DNA from: a virus
Length of the DNA: 53,228 nucleotides
IMG/VR virus record: IMGVR_UViG_3300042401_000324
Location: 1-53,228 of that record
Strand: one strand, 5' to 3'
A model generated the notes under the pieces. It was not told the DNA's origin. It did no database searches and was given only the letters and a program-made list of their open reading frames with translations. Shown here piece after piece: positions 46,617 through 53,228 of this stretch. Position 1 is the first letter of the stretch, and each line of letters begins with the position of its first letter. Made by a program: the position numbers and the translations under genes.

Positions 46617-47251
46617 CCTTGACCAGCACCAATACCTGTTGCTGATGTACCACCCAAAGCACGACCAACACTTGTGCCAACACCAGATGTTAACGGTGAT
46701 TGAACCGCATTATCATAGCGAATTGATAATTGTATTGTTACAACCTCATTTGAACTATAAGCCAAGTTATTATAATTAGCTGCCTGTAAGAAACAACCAT
46801 ATACTTCCCAAGTTTCTAACACAATTGGAGTAGCAGTTCCGTTACCACCGTCTAAGATTTCAATGTTTGTTTGAAACTTATAATCTTGACCGGTTGCAGC
46901 CGAAGCTTGTTCAACAAAGTCCATTTGCTTCTGTAATTGTTGTCCAACCAGTGCTGAAACACTACCTGACGCATCATCTCTAACATTAATAGTTAGAGGT
47001 TGCCATTCGTGTCTACCTGCCAAATACATAGTAGAGTTATAAATTGGTATAGTAATTTCACCAAAACTAACTGAAGGGCGAGTTACGTCAATAACTTGCT
47101 TTGTCAATTCATTTGTGGCATTGTTAGTACCGAAATTTAAAAAGTTAACTCTAAAACGATATTGTAGTTTGGGCATTAGTAAGCCCTGATTTCCGCCAGC
47201 GTTGTCTGACGCTACGGTCATGTTAAACAATGATTGTGAGGCTATTGCCAT
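46613..47251 (-). CDS. 19: Tail tube protein (gp19-like)
   Basis: A 212-aa protein (T4 gp19 is 163). LLMPKLQYRFRVNFLNFG, then TKQVIDVTRPSVSFGEITIP, NSTMYLAGRHEWQPLTINVR, FVEQASAATGQDYKFQTNIE and IVLETWEVYGCFLQAANYNN, plus VVTIQLSIRYDNAVQ: the order and wording of T4-like tube proteins (tube beta-barrel with the 'R.P..s.g......y.' strand, 'G..W.p' loop and the 'W.l.g.f......g' strand). It forms hexameric rings inside the sheath. A late box and CAGGAGAAA ribosome site precede it. It directly follows the sheath gene. A Gly/Thr-rich tail extends it. Confidence 0.88.
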   Translation of the reverse strand: MAIASQSLFNMTVASDNAGGNQGLLMPKLQYRFRVNFLNFGTNNATNELTKQVIDVTRPSVSFGEITIPIYNSTMYLAGRHEWQPLTINVRDDASGSVSALVGQQLQKQMDFVEQASAATGQDYKFQTNIEILDGGNGTATPIVLETWEVYGCFLQAANYNNLAYSSNEVVTIQLSIRYDNAVQSPLTSGVGTSVGRALGGTSATGIGAGQG

Positions 47252-47270
47252 GTTTTTCTCCTGTTATTAA

Positions 47271-47278
47271 TATTTATC
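47271..47278 (-). promoter_or_regulatory. Late-type promoter box GATAAATA of the tail tube gene
   Basis: GATAAATA, TTAATAA, CAGGAG, ATG at 47251. It lies right after the terminator of the sheath gene, so the abundant tube protein is transcribed independently. Confidence 0.65.
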
Positions 47279-47288
47279 TATTTAAATA

Positions 47289-47308
47289 GATACCCCTTTT
47301 GGGGTATC
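47289..47308. terminator. Intrinsic terminator after the sheath gene
   Basis: Perfect hairpin GATACCCC-AAAA-GGGGTATC (minus strand) followed by TATTTAAAT. It lies immediately downstream of the sheath stop at 47317. Confidence 0.78.
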
Positions 47309-47316
47309 ATATTTTA

Positions 47317-50300
47317 TTATTGTCCACCAAGCTCGCCTGTGTTCAATATACGAACTGGGATATAGATGAATTCAGCTGCCTTAACAGGCTCAACTGCAAC
47401 GTCAATCCATAATTCATTTCTATCGATTCTTGCCGGTGTGTTGTTACTTTCGTCACAAACAACAAGATAATCATATAGACCACGTTTAGCAACTAAATCA
47501 ACCATCAATGTTTGTACAACACCTGCAATTTGATTGCGTGTCAATGCATCATTAGGTTCAAATACAAACGGTCTTGCTGCCAATGTTAATTGTCTACGTA
47601 TGTAAGCAACTAAACGAGCAACGTTAGTTCTGTCTAATGCACTTGAACTGTTAAAGCTTGTCTTGTTACCGTAGTTTAATAATCCAACACCAGTAAAGAA
47701 TACTAAAGGATTAATAAAGTTGATATACAATACATCACGAATACCTAAACGTGTTTTTATTGGTTGAAACTCACCAGTTGCACTATCAACATATCCAATG
47801 CTTAATGCATTGTCAATTGTACCACGACGAGTACCTGCAGCCGCTAACCAAGGATAACTTATAGTATCATTACGTAAGAATGTACGCAACATCATATATG
47901 ATGGGGGTACTGCTACCTGATTACCTTGTAAGTCTGTCGCTAATCCACTTGGATAAAATAGACCCATATAAGTGTCACGATTTACTAGACCTTCTTCGCC
48001 TGTACTTGCTGCACCAGCTTCATTATTAGCCCATGCTTGAATTGCAGTAGCATCATCTGGTAATCTCATTGGTGTATCACCTAGAATATAACCAGTTTGA
48101 CCACGATCATTATTCAATGTAATCATACCAGGTTGTAGTTCTGGATAGTTAGGTGTTGCAAGTAAGTTGAAGAAGTTATCTTCATCACGTATTGCTGTGT
48201 TAGTAGCAATTGCCGCATTCAATGATTGTACAACCATTGCACGTTGTGCTTTACGACCCATATAAGGGGCACCATTTGTTTGATTACCACTAACTGTTAC
48301 CCAAGTACTAGTAAATGTGGGTAATGTATCGTCCGGGAAAGTTGTACTATTAAAGTAATCAACCATATATTGTTTTACATTGTAACCATTACGGCGTGTG
48401 TTGAATAACAACATACCTGATGGATATAATGTTGGATCCGGTGCATCTAAATCAAGATTGTTACTCGTCAACAAACTAACAATTGTTGGGATAGGATCAT
48501 CTACTGGACTAATAGTATCCTGATCATCTGACCAACGTGCATCAGCAAATACTACACCTGTACTACCTGTTTGGTCTGTATTGTCTATCAACACCCACTG
48601 ATCGGTACCACTAACACTTTGCCAACGACTAATTACTGGGTAGTTTTCTAAATCACTAGTATCAATCCATATATCACCGTATTCTAATACAGTTCCATCA
48701 CTTTGTACTGATGGTGCAGTAGCACTAATTAATGGGCCATTTGGATCAGTTACATTAGTTCCACTTGGTAGAGGGAAACCACTACTATCATAATCTCTAT
48801 TACCATAACCATACCATGAACCAGCGTAATTAACCATAATGTCAACTTGGTCAACTACACTGTAAAACCAATTCGTATCATTAGCAGGAGCTACATTTGG
48901 TTCACCTTCATTAGCAATATATGTAAATTCTACCCAATTACTTAATTGTGAAGTAAAGTTTGCTGGTGGTGTACCTGATATATATGTACACGATGTTGCT
49001 GCTCCTGCAGAAATTGATGTTATTTCAACAACCAAATCATTTGCCGGTGTCGCTCCGCCTAAACTAGTACCTAATATAGTAACAGTATCACCGACAGCAT
49101 AACCGGAGCCACCGGCTTGAACTCCGTCACCCACAAGAACATAGTTACCAGGAGTAACAATATTAACATTAAATGTAGCCGATGTTCCTGAACCTGAACT
49201 AGATCCTTGTGCTAATCCTGTAAATGTAGCCTCGCTAGCAGGACCGTATTTTACACCAGTTGTTGTACCTTCTATAAATCCGGCTTCTGTTAGTAAACCA
49301 TTAGATACATTGATATTTGTAAATGTACTATTTACAAAATCACTTAATACAATTTCGCCACCGGTAGTATGTGTTAATTGTATAGAACCATCAGTAGTTA
49401 CACTTGCTGTTGTATAAGGTATACTAGCGGCCGCCCATGAAGTGACAAAATCAGTAGCATCTGTATTGTCTGCTAATGTAAATTGATAAGCTGAACTTAA
49501 TGCGGAACTTCCGGGTACTGATACAAACACATTCATATAATATGGTCCGCTTGTGAAGTCCGGGGCTGTATTAGAACCAGTAATTACTGTTGGACCGGTT
49601 GCTATTCTTTCCCACATGTAAAAAGGAGCAGTACTTCCTGGGTTTGTTCCTGTAAGATTATATGCATATTGTCCATATATTGTACCAGCGGGAATAGCTT
49701 GTCCACCGGTGGCATCTAAATTATTAGTTGCTACCCAATCACTTGTTGCTAATGATATATTTTTAGCTTGGAATGATTGTGTTGCACCATTAAATACAGA
49801 TAATACTGGATTTAAACCAGTACCGGCTGAACCAACTTTAATCCATACTGAACCTGTTGGTCTAGGAGTAGTTTGATTACTACCCCATAATGGCATTTGA
49901 GCACTTGTGCCATATCCGATTACTGGTTGATTATATGTTCCTGCAGTAATGCCTATATCAGTAAGAACTGTTCCAGTACCGGCTGCGATAATAAGACTTG
50001 TTGTACCGGAAGTAATACGTTGATTACTGAATAAACATAACTTACCACTACGCACTTCAGCAGATAATCCTGTCCATCCTAAAGCATTAATTGCGGCAGC
50101 AACACCTGCTACATTATTATTAGTTGATGCCGGAACTGTAATAGTTGCTGTTACTCCTGTTATACCTGACATATTAATTGTAAATGTATCAGCGGCTGTT
50201 AATGTTGGATTGGAATTTGTGCCTTGAATAGCAGGTACATCTGATCTCCATTCAGGACTTCCTAAAAATTCCCAAACATTAGATGTTGTTTTATACCAAT

Positions 50301-50907
50301 ATGTTCTATTAGTTCCGTCGGCTGAAGTAGTAATTTGAATTGCATTTACAGCATAATCACCGATGTTACCTATGCTACTTAATGGAACTCCTGCAGTTAA
50401 ATCACTTGCATTCGTAATAACAATTGGAGTTTGTAATGTAAATTGTGCTGTGGTCTGATTAAATTCATATATACCCCATGTACTTGTAGTAGTATCTAAC
50501 CAATATGTACCGTCAGCTGGATTGCCAACTGGGCGACCTGTTTGACCAACTAAACTAGCTAAGTCAATATCAGCACGTAAAATATAACAACGGTTTGTTA
50601 CACCTAATGTGCTATAGGCTGCTAACAACCCATATTCATTTAACTCATAACCTTGAATTGGTGTACCATTTGTCGTTGTATAGAAGAATGGTGAACCATA
50701 TAAGTTTACTAAGTCTCGTTGACTTGTTACTTGGAATAGTTTATTTGCGTTAGCGGCTGTTGTTGCGGCTGCTACACCTGTTCCAGATGCATCAGCTTTG
50801 TTTTGTGCTGTTGCTAATAGAATAAGCGGGACTGAATTCGTTGGGGCTGGAAGATATTGACTCTGGTCAATGATCGTTACTTCTACGCCTGGAGATGTTA
50901 ATGCCAT
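47317..50907 (-). CDS. 18: Contractile tail sheath protein (gp18-like), enlarged
   Basis: 1196 aa, far longer than T4 gp18 (659). The N-terminus MALTSPGVEVTIIDQSQYLP and LATAQNKADASGTGVAAATT are classical sheath opening motifs. The C-terminal quarter carries the conserved core: MRLPDDATAIQAWANNEAGA, YPWLAAAGTRRGTIDNALSI, YINFINPLVFFTGVGLLNYG, VARLVAYIRRQLTLAARPFV, FEPNDALTRNQIAGVVQTLM and the end WIDVAVEPVKAAEFIYIPVR. Between about 130 and 800 there are several beta-rich insertions with fibre-like Thr/Asn/Gly content (e.g. GSGYAVGDTVTILGTSLGGA), probably exposed on the tail surface. Late box at 50961 and AAGGAAAT ribosome site. Confidence 0.93.
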   Translation of the reverse strand: MALTSPGVEVTIIDQSQYLPAPTNSVPLILLATAQNKADASGTGVAAATTAANANKLFQVTSQRDLVNLYGSPFFYTTTNGTPIQGYELNEYGLLAAYSTLGVTNRCYILRADIDLASLVGQTGRPVGNPADGTYWLDTTTSTWGIYEFNQTTAQFTLQTPIVITNASDLTAGVPLSSIGNIGDYAVNAIQITTSADGTNRTYWYKTTSNVWEFLGSPEWRSDVPAIQGTNSNPTLTAADTFTINMSGITGVTATITVPASTNNNVAGVAAAINALGWTGLSAEVRSGKLCLFSNQRITSGTTSLIIAAGTGTVLTDIGITAGTYNQPVIGYGTSAQMPLWGSNQTTPRPTGSVWIKVGSAGTGLNPVLSVFNGATQSFQAKNISLATSDWVATNNLDATGGQAIPAGTIYGQYAYNLTGTNPGSTAPFYMWERIATGPTVITGSNTAPDFTSGPYYMNVFVSVPGSSALSSAYQFTLADNTDATDFVTSWAAASIPYTTASVTTDGSIQLTHTTGGEIVLSDFVNSTFTNINVSNGLLTEAGFIEGTTTGVKYGPASEATFTGLAQGSSSGSGTSATFNVNIVTPGNYVLVGDGVQAGGSGYAVGDTVTILGTSLGGATPANDLVVEITSISAGAATSCTYISGTPPANFTSQLSNWVEFTYIANEGEPNVAPANDTNWFYSVVDQVDIMVNYAGSWYGYGNRDYDSSGFPLPSGTNVTDPNGPLISATAPSVQSDGTVLEYGDIWIDTSDLENYPVISRWQSVSGTDQWVLIDNTDQTGSTGVVFADARWSDDQDTISPVDDPIPTIVSLLTSNNLDLDAPDPTLYPSGMLLFNTRRNGYNVKQYMVDYFNSTTFPDDTLPTFTSTWVTVSGNQTNGAPYMGRKAQRAMVVQSLNAAIATNTAIRDEDNFFNLLATPNYPELQPGMITLNNDRGQTGYILGDTPMRLPDDATAIQAWANNEAGAASTGEEGLVNRDTYMGLFYPSGLATDLQGNQVAVPPSYMMLRTFLRNDTISYPWLAAAGTRRGTIDNALSIGYVDSATGEFQPIKTRLGIRDVLYINFINPLVFFTGVGLLNYGNKTSFNSSSALDRTNVARLVAYIRRQLTLAARPFVFEPNDALTRNQIAGVVQTLMVDLVAKRGLYDYLVVCDESNNTPARIDRNELWIDVAVEPVKAAEFIYIPVRILNTGELGGQ

Positions 50908-50960
50908 TTTATATTTCCTTTATGTAAAATTTTAAGGTTTACTACCTGTTTGCATACTAA

Positions 50961-50968
50961 TATTTATC
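50961..50968 (-). promoter_or_regulatory. Late-type promoter box GATAAATA of the sheath gene
   Basis: GATAAATA on the minus strand, about 53 bases before the ATG at 50907, leader with AAGGAAAT. It lies in the divergent region facing the plus-strand HNH-like gene. Confidence 0.65.
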
Positions 50969-51012
50969 AAATACTTAAAAAAAGACATACTTACTGTGCC
51001 TTCGAAGGTTTT

Positions 51013-51372
51013 ATGAGTAAATACATGATGAGACCTATATGCAATACATGTGGAAAGAATCATTCTGCCGTTAACTATAACCGAGCAGGAGTAACACACT
51101 ATAGAAGCATGTGTGATGAGTGTGGTAGAAAGAAAAATAAGCTTAAACCTAGAAGCCCTAAATGGAAAACTAAAGGTTATAAGAAAAAAACCGCATGTGA
51201 TTTATGCGGCTTCAAAGGACTATTCACTAGTCAAATTACCGTATTTCATATTGACGGTAATCTGGACAATGCAGAAATGTCTAATCTACGTAGTATTTGT
51301 CTTAACTGTGTAGAGGTAGTTAAAAAGAAAGAAGTTACTTGGAAACGAGGAGACTTACAGGTTGACCACTGA
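51013..51372 (+). CDS. Cys-rich HNH-like zinc protein, 119 aa
   Basis: I place the start at ATG 51013 (MSKYMMRPICNTCGKN), which has GAAGG just upstream, although the frame is open from 50950. Four CxxC pairs: C10/C13, C34/C37, C62/C65 and C96/C99. The C-terminal half (ACDLCGFKGL, TVFHIDGNLDNAEMSNLRSI, CLNC) has the layout of a degenerate HNH endonuclease: CxxC, 'HIDGN..N....NL...C..C', with one His-Asp instead of two consecutive His. The N-terminal half is a separate zinc ribbon with many Lys. It could be a nuclease, homing-type or structural nucleic-acid-binding protein. One of two plus-strand genes; its last 18 bases overlap the dNMP kinase gene on the other strand. Confidence 0.72.
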   Translation: MSKYMMRPICNTCGKNHSAVNYNRAGVTHYRSMCDECGRKKNKLKPRSPKWKTKGYKKKTACDLCGFKGLFTSQITVFHIDGNLDNAEMSNLRSICLNCVEVVKKKEVTWKRGDLQVDH

Positions 51373-51987
51373 GTTGACTTGTTTATGTAACTCATCAATT
51401 GAACCATTGTTATCAATATAGTGGTCATACAATAATCCGATACTGCTGTATTCACTGGCATGAACTGCATAATTAGCTAACTCTACCATAGCTTTTTGTC
51501 GTTGTTCACTACCTTCAGGTTCATTGTTATAATCTACTGCCGCACTATACCAAACTGGTCTTTCACCACGACTAACACGCATTGTAACAGCACCTACATT
51601 CTTTAATGCCTTAACTTCATTGGCAAAACGACAGTCAGTAATCACAATGTTTTCATCTGTTTGTCGTAGTTTATTCTCTACACTTGCTACCCAAATATCA
51701 GTGTGAAAGTTGTTACGGCATACTTCTGTACCCCAGTATTGTAATACCCAACGAGGGGTAATATTCATACCTAGTCGTTCACTCCACCATTCATCACGTT
51801 GCTCTCGCCAAGCTCTACTAGTTTTAGTAGAACCTTCTAAGTATTCTCTATTCCAACCAAATACTGCGGCTACTGCGTCTTTCAATGAAGCCGCATAACT
51901 CAATCGTTTAAATCCGTGAAATGTAGTAAGATAGTCAGCAATCGTATCTTTACCTGACCCAATCAATCCTGTAACGCCAATAATCAT
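51355..51987 (-). CDS. 1: Deoxynucleoside monophosphate kinase (gp1-like)
   Basis: A 210-aa P-loop kinase (T4 gp1 is 241). IGVTGLIGSGKDTIADYL has the P-loop at residues 7-14; the 'GSGKDT' form is typical of gp1. FKRLSYAASLKDAVAAVFGW, then WWSERLGMNITPRWVLQYWG and NIVITDCRFANEVKALKNVG match the family's substrate and lid regions, with DCRF as the conserved base-proximal motif. It phosphorylates dNMPs (in T4: dTMP, dGMP, hm-dCMP) for DNA synthesis. It has a host-type promoter and CAGGAG ribosome site. Convergent 18-bp overlap with the HNH-like gene, no terminator between. Confidence 0.85.
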   Translation of the reverse strand: MIIGVTGLIGSGKDTIADYLTTFHGFKRLSYAASLKDAVAAVFGWNREYLEGSTKTSRAWREQRDEWWSERLGMNITPRWVLQYWGTEVCRNNFHTDIWVASVENKLRQTDENIVITDCRFANEVKALKNVGAVTMRVSRGERPVWYSAAVDYNNEPEGSEQRQKAMVELANYAVHASEYSSIGLLYDHYIDNNGSIDELHKQVNSVVNL

Positions 51988-52008
51988 ATGGTAACTCCTG
52001 TAATATAT

Positions 52009-52037
52009 ATTGTACTACAGGATAGTTGTAAAGTAAA
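52009..52037 (-). promoter_or_regulatory. Host sigma70-type promoter of the dNMP kinase
   Basis: TTTACT (52037-52032), 17-base spacer, TACAAT (52014-52009) on the minus strand; leader with CAGGAG before ATG at 51987. Confidence 0.65.
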
Positions 52038-52061
52038 GAGTTTAGGTTATCTTTAATTATA

Positions 52062-53228
52062 TTATTCACCACTATCAGAGTTAACTAACTTGATGTTAGA
52101 TATTTGCTGTTGTGGATAAAAACAAACGCCTTGTCTAAACCCATAATCAACGGAATACGGGGTATATATAACCCCGTCATACCCAGCTGCCTTTATCTTT
52201 GGAAGAGAGTCGCTAGCATGACCTTCATATCCTGCTTTCTGATCTAGCACAACATAGGGATTTTTCAAAGTTATCTTTATTTTGTAAAGATAGTTACCTT
52301 CCCATGTGTATCTATCATCACTGAAATAAAATTCGTCTGTTGGGAGAATTCTTTTTATTTTTGAATCGGAAGAATGGTAGGCAGTAAAGGTAATCGGCTT
52401 ACCAAATTTGAAAGAATCAAAATTACCCTCCGTCACACCTTGCACCCCAACGTAGGCTTTGATAGTAGGAATGCCCAGTTCCTTAACTGCGTTGGCTCTG
52501 TGATAGCCATCTAAAATATATTTGCCACCCAATACAATAGGAGGTGCCTTACTCTGATCCATCTTTTTATATCGTTCAACTTTTTCTCTGTCTAAACCCG
52601 GTAAATCTGTTTTAAGTGTATTTGTTGGGATATCTTTTAAAACAAACTTACTGAATGTGTTTACGTGATTGAGATAATCTTGGTGTAGATTAGTATCGTG
52701 GTGCTGTCTTAGATATGCAATCATATCATCAGTAGACATACTGTTTGAGACACCTTCCGCCACAGCTTGCTCTACACTTTCGCTTGTATAAGTTGCCCCA
52801 TAACCTACCCAAGCAGGTGCGGTGTATCCTTGAGGGAATTCCTTCAAATGTTGAATAGTTCTGTGCCAACCTTCAATCAAATCATAACCGTTTGATAATT
52901 TAGCAACGATAATAGGTTCTTCACTCACGCCCTTTTGTTGGATCATTTTTAATTGATGTGCGTGTCTTTCAGCGTCACGCGGCACTTGAAAAGGATTAGA
53001 ACTACCACCTTCACGACTCAAAATCATTCTTTGCGTTTTAGGAGTAAAGATGTCCATGGTTATTGGTAGTTTTTCTAAACGCCATTGCACTTTACCAAAA
53101 TCATTTCTGTTTCTTTTTAGAAAGTCATCTAACTCGGCTTGATTACGAATGCCCTTTGCTTGTTGATATAAAAAATCTCGTTGCACATATTCAGGCCATT
53201 GTGTTCTTGGAAATTTAGACTGAACCCA
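52062..53228 (-). CDS. ParB-like / ADP-ribosyltransferase-like modular protein (5' end outside window)
   Basis: The frame is open to the right edge (14 further codons beyond GTG at 53186), so the true start is outside; at least 388 aa. Two ParB-like modules show the 'DGxHR' box: YDLIEGWHRTIQHLKEF and YILDGYHRANAVKELGIP. A C-terminal domain has the polyvalent-protein ART layout: FTAYHSSDSKIKRI, FYFSDD, YKIKITLKNPYVV, AGYDGVIYTPYS and VCFYPQQQISNIKLV. Junctions KGVSEE, QAVAEG and QGVTEG separate the modules, the last exactly before the ART-like domain. This is the same (V)-x-E-G junction as in the 11-22 kb genes. I infer an injected effector; activities are unproven. Confidence 0.65.
   Translation of the reverse strand, partial: WVQSKFPRTQWPEYVQRDFLYQQAKGIRNQAELDDFLKRNRNDFGKVQWRLEKLPITMDIFTPKTQRMILSREGGSSNPFQVPRDAERHAHQLKMIQQKGVSEEPIIVAKLSNGYDLIEGWHRTIQHLKEFPQGYTAPAWVGYGATYTSESVEQAVAEGVSNSMSTDDMIAYLRQHHDTNLHQDYLNHVNTFSKFVLKDIPTNTLKTDLPGLDREKVERYKKMDQSKAPPIVLGGKYILDGYHRANAVKELGIPTIKAYVGVQGVTEGNFDSFKFGKPITFTAYHSSDSKIKRILPTDEFYFSDDRYTWEGNYLYKIKITLKNPYVVLDQKAGYEGHASDSLPKIKAAGYDGVIYTPYSVDYGFRQGVCFYPQQQISNIKLVNSDSGE

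Noticed and set aside
47289-47308. Regulatory operator upstream of the tube gene
   Set aside because: The GC-rich stem with AAAA loop directly after the sheath stop is better explained as a terminator.
51013-51372. Recombination endonuclease VII (gp49)
   Set aside because: It has CxxC pairs, but lacks the gp49 length and its typical H-x-D-H core order; only a general HNH-like call is justified.

Overview
The window is a contiguous piece of a large, visibly AT-rich, T4-like contractile-tailed phage genome (relatives: aquatic T4-like phages such as cyanophages and pelagiphages). This rests on a T4-type replisome (family B polymerase gp43, sliding clamp gp45, clamp-loader ATPase gp44), T4-type virion genes (sheath gp18, tube gp19, head-completion nuclease gp4, probable small terminase gp16), dNMP kinase gp1, PhoH and a gp31/GroES-like co-chaperonin. 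The host is probably a Gram-negative aquatic bacterium (inferred from an LpxH-like enzyme and a GH19 endolysin). Both ends of the window cut through genes. Nearly everything is on the minus strand; only PhoH and a small Cys4/HNH-like gene are on plus.

Layout. 1-7.6 kb: glycosyltransferase, a possible QueD-fold protein, a DpdA-type tRNA-guanine-transglycosylase relative (7-deazaguanine DNA modification), clamp, DNA polymerase, a DsbA-like protein and a minimal TilS. 7.6-9.5 kb: two paralogous six-repeat, propeller-like proteins. 9.5-23 kb: an accessory region with a sigma-region-4/zinc-protease fusion, exported nuclease, Dps, several large modular proteins (one with a nucleotidyltransferase and two ADP-ribosyltransferase-like domains), two glycosyltransferases, an LpxH-like phosphoesterase and an HxGH nucleotidyltransferase fusion. 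23-33 kb: ClpA, DnaJ, probable holin, PhoH, clamp loader, BAX-inhibitor-like membrane protein, co-chaperonin and a DnaE-motif mini-protein. 33-51 kb: virion structure and lysis. 51-53 kb: HNH-like gene, dNMP kinase and a ParB-like/ADP-ribosyltransferase modular protein.

Main result: at least ten proteins carry a T4-like capsid-targeting-type N-terminus (M-K/R-x-x-x ... I/L-x-E) and/or repeated internal (L/I/V)-x-E-G motifs, most strikingly QGV(A/T/S/N)EG, placed at domain boundaries. This looks like polyproteins packaged in the prohead, cut by the prohead protease (gene not in this window) and injected with the DNA as a cocktail of effectors. Their domains include ADP-ribosyltransferase-like, nucleotidyltransferase, ParB-like, sigma-4, zinc protease and Cys-rich basic modules.

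Regulation is readable. Replication and takeover genes have host-type TTGnnn-N17-TAnnnT promoters, at least six with exactly 17-bp spacers. Virion and accessory genes have a T4-late-like box, usually GATAAATA. For about nine genes of both classes the promoter lies only 4-7 nt from the start codon, predicting leaderless mRNAs. A 75-nt structured spacer near 10.5 kb also resembles helix 68-71 sequence of 23S rRNA. No tRNA, CRISPR array or insertion sequence was recognised.
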